64,000 nucleotides of DNA from Oscillospiraceae bacterium (GTDB lineage Bacteria > Bacillota > Clostridia > Oscillospirales > Ruminococcaceae): the NCBI GenBank assembly GCA_009784825.1, contig WQXO01000007.1, forward strand, positions 81,474 to 145,473. Reading direction: 5' to 3'. Every line of letters starts with the position of its first letter. Position 1 is the stretch's first letter. Below, piece after piece: positions 58,012-64,000 of this stretch. Made by a program: the position numbers and the translations under genes. The notes under the pieces were generated by a model. That model was not told the DNA's origin and ran no database searches. It saw nothing but the letters and a program-made list of their open reading frames with translations.

Positions 58012-58869
58012 TTATAACATCTCCGCATTTGAATCATGTTCCGTATAATTCGCTCTAACTCTCGCTTCAACGTGATTGGCATAACAATACTGACAACCAT
58101 TTATACATGAGTTATAAGCACCGATGTCAACACTAACCGCACAATTACAGCCGTCACGCTGGTTTTTGTCACGAGGGACGCATAGCGTCTTTTGCGCTAT
58201 TTTGCTGAGCAAAATAGCATCTACACACGAAATCGGTTGTATTCCGAGTTCATACAATCCCGGCAATTCACAGCAAGCACAAAGCGTGATTTCGTGTGAT
58301 TTCGCAATTTCCGACAACGATTCAACTAATAGAAGTTTTTCTGCAACATCCAATTCAATACTACCGACCTCCCGCAAGCTCTTGGCAACGGATTTATACG
58401 CCAAAACAAAGCTGATTACACACTTTTTCGTACTGCCTTTAAGTAATTCGCATAGTCTGGTAAATGCCCCAATGTGATATTCATAAGTATAGCGATTATT
58501 TATCACAATCGGGTCATACCGCCAAATCATGCGTTCCGCCCCGATTTTTGAAGCAAGCTCCAAAAACGCAGGAATTATAACATCTTGCTTATTCGCAAGT
58601 CCGGTTTCAATGTCTGTGTGATACGGTGTGATTGAATATTGAAAATAATACGAAAACGGGTCAAGTGCCGAGATTTTCGGTAGTAACAGAGCTGTATTCT
58701 TCGTCCACAGAACAATTCCGTCTACGTCTTGCGGTAGCAGCGACACTCTCTTGATTTGTGTAGGATTGAACGGATTTTTCACAAGACAATACCCCGCATT
58801 AAGCCGATTAATAAACCAATCGGAATAAAATGCGGGAATATCTGTTCTGCGTGAAGCGGAAATTATCAT
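58012..58869 (-). CDS. DUF1848 family Fe-S protein
   Basis: 285 aa starting MIISASRRTDIPAFYSDWF, the family's usual beginning; an upstream frame extension is not used. The C-terminus has a Cys cluster CNCAVSVDIGAYNSC and CQYCYAN, likely an Fe-S site as in radical-SAM-like enzymes. Its ATG overlaps the DUF488 stop (ATGA). The two families often occur together, but the reaction is unknown. Confidence 0.88.
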   Translation of the reverse strand: MIISASRRTDIPAFYSDWFINRLNAGYCLVKNPFNPTQIKRVSLLPQDVDGIVLWTKNTALLLPKISALDPFSYYFQYSITPYHTDIETGLANKQDVIIPAFLELASKIGAERMIWRYDPIVINNRYTYEYHIGAFTRLCELLKGSTKKCVISFVLAYKSVAKSLREVGSIELDVAEKLLLVESLSEIAKSHEITLCACCELPGLYELGIQPISCVDAILLSKIAQKTLCVPRDKNQRDGCNCAVSVDIGAYNSCINGCQYCYANHVEARVRANYTEHDSNAEML

Positions 58870-59297
58870 AAATGTTGTATCTCCGTATTCGGATATATCT
58901 TTGCAATTCTTTCTGCAAGTAAGCGGCGGTGGCAGAAATCTGGTAAATCCTCGGCACAAAGCAGGCAAATTCTCTTGTCTGAGAATTGCTCAAAGAACCC
59001 GAAATCTTGTTTATCGAGTAAAGCGAGGTATGCTTTTTCGTAATCATTCCAAGTGATTTGACCGCTCTTGTAATCATCTAAAAGTGCGGCGGTTGGAACG
59101 AATTGCACCGCCCAAGTATAATCGCAGTTACAGATTTTCGAGAGGAAATATTGTAAATCCCTACTTTTTGCAAAGGCGGCAAGCTGTGTGGAATTAAACC
59201 GTCGCACATCTATGAGTAAATCAATTTCATTTGTACTGATTAACTCAAAGAATTTCTCAGCACCTTTCTTTGTGTAGCCTATTGTGAATATGTTCAT
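58866..59297 (-). CDS. DUF488 family protein
   Basis: 143 aa. IGYTKKGAEKFFELI, LLIDVR and the C-terminal LLCAEDLPDFCHRRLLAERI are family marks. The start is ATG 59297 with GGAGG upstream. It forms an operon with DUF1848 from the palindrome-controlled promoter. The function of the family is not established; Cys and His in the last motif suggest a metal or thiol site. Confidence 0.9.
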   Translation of the reverse strand: MNIFTIGYTKKGAEKFFELISTNEIDLLIDVRRFNSTQLAAFAKSRDLQYFLSKICNCDYTWAVQFVPTAALLDDYKSGQITWNDYEKAYLALLDKQDFGFFEQFSDKRICLLCAEDLPDFCHRRLLAERIAKIYPNTEIQHL

Positions 59298-59337
59298 CTG
59301 AGCCTCCATGATTTCAATCGACATAAACAATACCAAG

Positions 59338-59400
59338 TTTCGTTGCATATGCAACGAAAACTGTGTTTATAATTATAACACAGTTTTTTGTAAAATACAA
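59338..59400 (-). promoter_or_regulatory. Promoter with two inverted repeats (DUF488/DUF1848)
   Basis: Minus strand TTGTAT, 17-bp spacer, TATAAT (59372-59377). A perfect 22-bp palindrome (arm TTTCGTTGCAT, 59338-59359) lies just downstream of the start, and a second inverted repeat AACTGTGTT...AACACAGTT covers the -10. A diverged copy is at 60762-60824. Confidence 0.78.
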
Positions 59401-59445
59401 TTAAAAGTATAATGGGAGCGCGAAAATGTACCGCCGTGTATATTT

Positions 59446-59473
59446 TTCTTCCCATAATCTTCCCATTAAAACG
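59446..59473. repeat. Putative integrase arm-binding repeat, right
   Basis: 26 of 28 bases match 37761-37788, with the same orientation and two CTTCCCAT units. Confidence 0.65.
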
Positions 59474-59585
59474 AGCCAAAACTGCCTTAATTCACTAAAA
59501 CCTACAAAACACCGATTGAAGATAAACCCTGTAACAGTGCAGGTTACAACAATTTAATAGAATTTACAAAAAGCACTAAGGTTTC

Positions 59586-59605
59586 TTCGAGCCTCGTAAT
59601 CCGCT
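59586..59605 (+). other. attR core
   Basis: Exact 20-bp copy of the tRNA-Gly 3' end; flanks differ from attL on both sides. The rest of a tRNA is absent. Confidence 0.88.
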
Positions 59606-59615
59606 TTATTTTCTA

Positions 59616-59641
59616 AAAAACCAGTAAAACACAGGGTTTTT
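59616..59641 (+). terminator. Probable original terminator of the tRNA operon
   Basis: AAAAACC / GGTTTTT stem directly after attR; in the empty site it would follow tRNA-Gly. The stem is AT-rich and weak. Confidence 0.45.
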
Positions 59642-59718
59642 CAAGTCTAAAAATCGCCTTACACGATTTTTACACGATTTTTTAGTAAAAAATAACTGGC
59701 TTGACTTTGCAAGTAAAT

Positions 59719-59750
59719 CGCCTTTGGGGAATAACCCGAGGGCGGTTTTT
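59719..59750 (+). terminator. Terminator right of the element
   Basis: CGCCTTTGGG / CCCGAGGGCG stem with G-T pairs, then TTTTT. Confidence 0.7.
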
Positions 59751-59811
59751 CTATATATATTAGTATTATATAATGCAATAACATCCGAGCATTTTAGGAA
59801 ATTAGAGCTGA

Positions 59812-60675
59812 CTAAAATTTATACTTTTCACAAATTGCTTTACCAAAATGTGAAAAAACCTCGCACATCCCATCTCCAAAATCACTTGGTAAATGAGCCG
59901 ATAACTCAGTTTCATGTAAAATTGCAGTCGCAATTATATCGGCAAAATACTCGTTACCTTCTTCTCCTTCGATTTTTCCCACTCCTATAATTTCGTTAAA
60001 CGCATGAAACTCCTCCGGCAACACAGAAAAACTGCCTGTTATAGCAAGATGAAAAACATGTCCTAACTCATGAGCAAATATAAAGATTCTATCATGTATA
60101 TCAATCGATTTTGAATGTAGTGAAAACACAATTGTAGATTTAAGCAAATAAGTAGGGTTAACGGCAAAACTATTAAAATCCTCATGAGAAAAAGGGAGAG
60201 AGGCGATAAATAAATTTCTGCCTTTCATTATTGTATCCATAAAATGTAGTTTTTCTTGTGCCACTCGTATAACTTCACGCATTTCTTTTTGAGTTATACG
60301 TTTCTCTACCGCGGGAATAAACGCATTTAATGCGTTTAGAAATTTAATTAATACCTCTTTTTGAGTTTTATAATCTCCACCCCAAGCACAATACGATAGG
60401 AACAATGCGATTGCAGAATCTTGCTTTGAGATATAAGCGACTTTACCTTTTTTCAACTTCTCATTATTATTAAATCTAAATAAACTCATGGAATCGCCAA
60501 AAACTCGGTTACATTCATTTTGAGCAGAAACTAAAAGCGTGTGTGAAAAATAATCTTTATGACCTTTCGTCCTTATTGGTAGTTTAATTAATTTATGCAC
60601 ATTTTCGCTAAGAGTTTTTATATTATCTGATGCTATAACATCACGAATACTATGATATATAATTTCATAATCCAT
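59812..60675 (-). CDS. Putative zinc metallopeptidase (HELGH)
   Basis: 287 aa. HDRIFIFAHELGHVFHL gives the HExxH site, and EEGNEYFADIIATAIL supplies a downstream acidic residue, like ImmA/IrrE or M48-type peptidases. No signal peptide or membrane segment. ATG 60675 is used, with AGGCGG upstream. Its promoter region is a diverged copy of the DUF488 promoter. An ImmA-like role in cleaving a repressor is possible but no XRE partner is adjacent. Confidence 0.75.
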   Translation of the reverse strand: MDYEIIYHSIRDVIASDNIKTLSENVHKLIKLPIRTKGHKDYFSHTLLVSAQNECNRVFGDSMSLFRFNNNEKLKKGKVAYISKQDSAIALFLSYCAWGGDYKTQKEVLIKFLNALNAFIPAVEKRITQKEMREVIRVAQEKLHFMDTIMKGRNLFIASLPFSHEDFNSFAVNPTYLLKSTIVFSLHSKSIDIHDRIFIFAHELGHVFHLAITGSFSVLPEEFHAFNEIIGVGKIEGEEGNEYFADIIATAILHETELSAHLPSDFGDGMCEVFSHFGKAICEKYKF

Positions 60676-60761
60676 AAGCAATACCGCCTTTCTTTGTGTA
60701 GCCTATTGTGAATACGTTCATCAGAACCCCCATAATTTCAACCAACATAAACAATGCCATG

Positions 60762-60824
60762 TTTCGTTGCATATGCAACGATAACTATGTTTACAATTAT
60801 AACACAGTTTTTTATAAAATGCAA
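60762..60824 (-). promoter_or_regulatory. Promoter/operator copy before the metallopeptidase
   Basis: TTGCAT, 17-bp spacer, TATAAT (60796-60801), and the TCGTTGCATATGCAACGA palindrome downstream. The following bases resemble the start of the DUF488 gene (CCTATTGTGAATACGTTCAT) without an open frame. Confidence 0.7.
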
Positions 60825-60842
60825 TTATAAAATATTGCGGGA

Positions 60843-60956
60843 GTGTGCAAAAGGCACACTATTGACATACAACACCTGCATATGGCAGTAATTAGTGTTG
60901 TCCCTGCATTAATAGCAGGCAGTGTAGCGTTGTTAAGCAGAAAGAAGAAAAGATAA
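60843..60956 (+). CDS. Short ORF with a transmembrane helix and RKKKR tail
   Basis: 37 codons from GTG 60843, or 24 from ATG 60882. The end VISVVPALIAGSVALLSRKKKR looks like the last part of a sortase substrate, but no sorting motif precedes it. A terminator follows on the same strand. It may be a small membrane peptide or the remnant of a surface protein. Nothing else is seen in 60676-61062 on this strand. Confidence 0.35.
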   Translation: MCKRHTIDIQHLHMAVISVVPALIAGSVALLSRKKKR

Positions 60957-60981
60957 AATGGTAAAAAATTAAAAATCGCAG

Positions 60982-61018
60982 AACACCCGTCGATTTAGTA
61001 TCGGCGGGTGTTTTATTT
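60982..61018. terminator. Bidirectional terminator
   Basis: AACACCCG / CGGGTGTT stem with an inner CGAT/ATCG stem, T-rich tails on both strands. Confidence 0.8.
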
Positions 61019-61062
61019 GGAACAATCGCAGCTAAAATATCACTTAATGTATTCTTCTCCGT

Positions 61063-61713
61063 TTATAACTTCAACCACATAGCCGGGCGAACGCCTACCC
61101 TCGTATCTCCGTTGGGGTTGCTGACTCTGTAACCGAGGCTATGCCCACAGACATGAACACAAGTCACAAAGACAACAGCGGCACAGTCGCCCTCCATTCC
61201 CGGCGACCTTAACCACCACTTGTGACGACATTCTAATCTCGCACCGTGCCTCACCTTATCTTCATCGAAATAGTGTTTAAGTGTGTCATATGCAGTCTTG
61301 TAAATGCCGTACCAATAACTATTTTCGGCATCTTCACGGCTGGTGACCTTCTTGGGGTCTTGAAAGGTTGGAGGCTTTATTTGGTCGCCGAAATACTTGC
61401 CGACTTCTTCAAGACTGAGAAGAAAAATGCTGTCCGTGGTATCACTGCCACCGGCTGTTTTGTAGCGGGGATTATTTTTATTCGCAATCGTGGTTTGTGC
61501 TATTTTTGAAATGTCGAACCTTTGTAAAAATTCGCCGTTGAGATACTTCCGCAAATCACATTCTTCCCATGTAATTGTAGCTTCCTGCGTGTGATATGCA
61601 CGTTGTTCAACTGTGTTTTCCGCAAGAATTAATGCACTGTTGTCTTGAATGTCAAGCACACGCCAATCAAACTCGCCAAATGGGATTATATCACCGATTT
61701 TTATTTTATTCAT
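61063..61713 (-). CDS. DUF6273 domain protein
   Basis: 216 aa from ATG 61713 (GAGGGA upstream). It starts KIGDIIPFGEFDWRVLDI and ends RVGVRPAMWLKL, the typical DUF6273 frame with HKWWLRSPG before it. No signal peptide here, unlike many members. The domain is common in Clostridia and often attached to surface or sensor proteins; its function is unknown. It is expressed from its own consensus promoter. Confidence 0.85.
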   Translation of the reverse strand: MNKIKIGDIIPFGEFDWRVLDIQDNSALILAENTVEQRAYHTQEATITWEECDLRKYLNGEFLQRFDISKIAQTTIANKNNPRYKTAGGSDTTDSIFLLSLEEVGKYFGDQIKPPTFQDPKKVTSREDAENSYWYGIYKTAYDTLKHYFDEDKVRHGARLECRHKWWLRSPGMEGDCAAVVFVTCVHVCGHSLGYRVSNPNGDTRVGVRPAMWLKL

Positions 61714-61778
61714 GCTTGTTCCGCTCCCTCTTTTCATAAGTCTATGACAAACTTGTGTAAATCGTCGTTTTCTAAAAT

Positions 61779-61807
61779 ATTATAGTAATTTCCACTTGGT
61801 TTGTCAA
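61779..61807 (-). promoter_or_regulatory. Promoter of the DUF6273 gene
   Basis: Minus strand TTGACA, 17-bp spacer, TATAAT. Confidence 0.85.
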
Positions 61808-61888
61808 TAGTTTCATAGAATTAAAACAATTTTCATTGGTTGAAACATTTTCACCCGCTCAGTTGTATTTATATAAAGAGGTGATTTT

Positions 61889-63082
61889 ATGAAAAAACTA
61901 ATTTCAACAACACTTGTTCTATTGCTACTAACCTCCTGCACAAAAACAACCACAACAACTGATGACTTCATTCACATCACCTTCGGTCAAGCGGTGTACA
62001 ACGACATTCTAATCGACAAAGACAGAAACACAGGTTCAATGCAATACACCGACCTTGAAACAAAGCTGACAATTTCGGTCTGTTCCCGCCCCGGCTGTGA
62101 CCATAAGCAGAACACCCCGAATTGCACCGCACAAGGCGAGGGTGAATGGGCATATATCACAACAATGATGATTTACGGCGATAACCTCTATTTCGTGAAC
62201 CAAGTGGACAACGCCATTCAGATTTATAAATGCGATTTATTCGGCGGTAATAGAAAGCAGATGTTTTCATACGCACCCGAAGACACCGATGATGTCATGT
62301 ATATGTCGCCGATTTTATACACCGCACGATATACCGATTCTGAACTTTACCTCCTTGCAAGAACCGGAATCTGGAAAGAAGCAATAGACGATTATGGTAA
62401 AGAAACAGTGGTTCAAACTAACTTTGAAAACTGGTTTATTATCCGATATGATTTTGCTTCAGAAAAGGGTGAAATTATATACGAAACAGGGTTTATCGCT
62501 TGCTCTATGCCTTATGGATTGCAACTGCTCCCCGATAAAAGTATTTTTTTCAGCGTTCAGTATAATACCAATGAAGAATACGGGTATATGACTTATAATG
62601 AACTGCTTAAATATACTGACGACCCCGATTCTGAATATTATCAAACGCAGATTACCGAGAAATTCCGCATAACGCCCGACGGTCAAGCCACCGAATATGA
62701 CTCCCCCGGCAATGTTTTCGGATTTGTTACGGATAATGAATATATCTATTACGTTGATTATATTGACGGGGTATATCTGAATAAAGGAAATTTAATCAAA
62801 CATAATTACTTAAACGGACAAGAAGAAATAATGTATGAGTCGGTGCAATTCATTTGCGGTTTTTACGATGATGTATTATTCATTGTAACCGACTATGACA
62901 ATGAAAAAAACGAGGCTAAAACATGGTATTACAGGGACGGCGAATGGACTAAACCCCATGTTATCTTGCAAATCAGCGGCGAAACCAAAAGCTATTTCCT
63001 CGGGTTTAATAATAACGGGTATAAGGCAATACTAAAATCCGACTATTACGCAGGTATTGACACATCATTTGAGATTGGGTAA
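61889..63082 (+). CDS. Lipoprotein with CxxxxCxHK motif
   Basis: 397 aa. Signal peptide with lipobox LLTSC (C17). After it comes SVCSRPGCDHKQNTPNC, then repeated beta-rich units of the kind GDNLYFVNQ and DSELYLLAR, suggesting a beta-propeller of DUF5050-like type on the outer face of the membrane. AGAGGTGA precedes the ATG. The next gene is a paralogue 12 bp downstream. Function unknown. Confidence 0.85.
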   Translation: MKKLISTTLVLLLLTSCTKTTTTTDDFIHITFGQAVYNDILIDKDRNTGSMQYTDLETKLTISVCSRPGCDHKQNTPNCTAQGEGEWAYITTMMIYGDNLYFVNQVDNAIQIYKCDLFGGNRKQMFSYAPEDTDDVMYMSPILYTARYTDSELYLLARTGIWKEAIDDYGKETVVQTNFENWFIIRYDFASEKGEIIYETGFIACSMPYGLQLLPDKSIFFSVQYNTNEEYGYMTYNELLKYTDDPDSEYYQTQITEKFRITPDGQATEYDSPGNVFGFVTDNEYIYYVDYIDGVYLNKGNLIKHNYLNGQEEIMYESVQFICGFYDDVLFIVTDYDNEKNEAKTWYYRDGEWTKPHVILQISGETKSYFLGFNNNGYKAILKSDYYAGIDTSFEIG

Positions 63083-63094
63083 AGGGTGACTAAT

Positions 63095-64000
63095 ATGAAA
63101 AAACTGATTTTAACAACACTTGTTTTAACATTGCTACTAACCTCCTGCACGGGAAAAAGCCAAAACAATTCTGACTTCACTATTGTAATGCCACATCAAT
63201 CGGTATATAACGATATATTGATTACTGTGAGCGGCGGAACATTGTATTACACCGACTTGCTTGAGAATATTACAATGCCCGTCTGCGTCCGCCCGAACTG
63301 CAGCCATAAGGAGGGGAGCGAAAGCTGTACGGCACGAGGCAGAGCAGACCAAATGGGAGGATTCTCTGCCCCTTTCATACACGGTGAAAACCTGTATTTC
63401 TTTTTCTCTATGGACGACGATTTAGTTTTTTATAAATCTAATTTAGACGGTGGTAACAGGCAAAAAATATTCTCATATAATCAACCGGAGGATACCGATG
63501 ATATTATACACTTCGTTGGCAGTGTATCCGGTGTGATTTATGACGATGAAAAACTATATTTCCTCATAGTTCAAGGAACGTTAAAAATAGTTCCTGCCGG
63601 GCTTGCTTCTACAGGTGTCAATAAATTTACGATTTATTGTTATGATTTAATATCAGATAAATGTGAAATCGTTTATGAAACCGACTACCTATCGCAAAGC
63701 TGGTGGCAGCTGAACCACTCAATCCAATACCGCAAGTACATTGATGATGACAGGTTTGACGATATGGAGCAGAAGGAATTCAACGAGCAATTGCTAAACC
63801 CCGATTCAGATTATCATAAGAGCACAATAAATGAAAACGGTTATTTCGACACCTCAAGCCATGAATGGGTTATTATTAATAATATACCGCGGGCATACGT
63901 GAACATAATCGCCGATTATGGCTATTACTTGGTTGACAATAATTTATACAAACAACACCTGCAAACCCATGAAAAAGAAATCATATTTTATGATGTTAAA
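63095..64000 (+). CDS. Lipoprotein paralogue (cut by the window edge)
   Basis: 302 codons are visible with no stop. Signal with lipobox LLTSC (C18), then PVCVRPNCSHKEGSESC, in register with the upstream gene's Cys motif, and matching beta units (GENLYFFFS, DEKLYFLIV). AAGGGTG precedes the ATG. It is the second gene of a tandem pair and continues past the right edge. Confidence 0.85.
   Translation, partial: MKKLILTTLVLTLLLTSCTGKSQNNSDFTIVMPHQSVYNDILITVSGGTLYYTDLLENITMPVCVRPNCSHKEGSESCTARGRADQMGGFSAPFIHGENLYFFFSMDDDLVFYKSNLDGGNRQKIFSYNQPEDTDDIIHFVGSVSGVIYDDEKLYFLIVQGTLKIVPAGLASTGVNKFTIYCYDLISDKCEIVYETDYLSQSWWQLNHSIQYRKYIDDDRFDDMEQKEFNEQLLNPDSDYHKSTINENGYFDTSSHEWVIINNIPRAYVNIIADYGYYLVDNNLYKQHLQTHEKEIIFYDVK

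Larger units (their letters stand above)
37671..59605. mobile_element. Integrated genetic element in tRNA-Gly (about 21.9 kb)
   Basis: The boundaries are a 20-bp exact direct repeat of the tRNA-Gly 3' end. Just inside each end lies a 28-bp double CTTCCCAT repeat (37761-37788 and 59446-59473). A tyrosine integrase is adjacent to the left end, a second integrase and an excisionase-like gene follow, and the cargo is a giant surface protein, a nuclease-STAND defence-like operon, a Bro-N protein and DUF488/DUF1848. No relaxase, coupling protein or conjugation pore gene was seen, so it is not self-transmissible on this evidence. The right half is visibly more AT-rich than the flanks. Confidence 0.88.
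59401..59811. other. Element right end and chromosomal junction
   Basis: No gene is seen. It contains the right arm-type repeat, attR, and two + strand hairpins beyond attR. The sequence after attR should be what followed tRNA-Gly before insertion. Confidence 0.7.

Noticed and set aside
59586..59605. Second tRNA-Gly gene
   Set aside because: Only the last 20 nt are present; no D-arm or anticodon arm is found upstream, so it is the attR repeat.
37671..59605. Prophage or conjugative element
   Set aside because: No capsid, portal, terminase, relaxase, coupling protein or type IV secretion gene is seen, so only a generic integrated element is claimed.

Overview
The window looks like chromosome of a low-GC Gram-positive anaerobe of the class Clostridia, probably Oscillospiraceae-like. 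This is inferred from gene content, not from a marker gene. The indicators are pyruvate phosphate dikinase, a membrane pyrophosphatase, an EFR1-type flavodoxin/ferredoxin protein, RecD2 and ComFC, YtrA-type GntR regulation, DUF6273, strong AGGAGG-type ribosome binding sites and sigma-A promoters with 17-bp spacers. No rRNA or complete phylogenetic marker is present.

Left part (1-37.7 kb) is core-like. It holds the 3' part of ppdK, two related lipoprotein/membrane proteins, two large GAF-containing hybrid sensor kinases, and an unknown acidic protein. Next come a P-loop kinase paired with a small multi-pass membrane protein, and a run of an AGCS symporter, ilvD, radC, a small membrane protein, an EFR1 protein and uvrB. 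A GntR/DUF1648 pair sits behind a perfect palindromic operator. An ABC-F ATPase, a P-type ATPase, tRNA-Arg and tRNA-His and hppA follow. A REC-DHp protein lacking a kinase domain, a cation/proton antiporter, and a P-type ATPase fused in frame to a GH25 muramidase come next. The opposite-strand operon runs metalloprotease-like gene, prmA, small membrane protein, recD2, comFC. Four tRNAs (Val, Asp, Phe, Gly) close the section.

Middle part (37,671-59,605) is an integrated element of about 21.9 kb. The 3' end of tRNA-Gly (20 bp) is repeated exactly at 59,586-59,605. A 28-bp double CTTCCCAT repeat lies just inside each end and may be the integrase arm site. The element carries a tyrosine integrase beside attL and a second integrase with a 58-aa excisionase-like protein. 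A roughly 640-nt noncoding region full of stem-loops lies behind a consensus promoter. The cargo includes a 2601-aa surface protein ending in an NPHTG sorting-like signal, an XRE regulator, and an operon of HNH nuclease, 1525-aa nuclease-STAND NTPase, AlbA_2 regulator and acetyltransferase that resembles an anti-phage system. A Bro-N protein and a DUF488/DUF1848 pair complete it. No conjugation genes are visible.

Right part (59.6-64 kb) has an HExxH metallopeptidase, a DUF6273 protein and two paralogous lipoproteins, the last cut by the window edge. The metallopeptidase promoter and operator are a diverged copy of the DUF488 promoter inside the element. Small ACAATTG-type tandem repeats recur between genes and once inside prmA.

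All calls rest on reading the sequence. No database search, folding calculation or alignment program was run.
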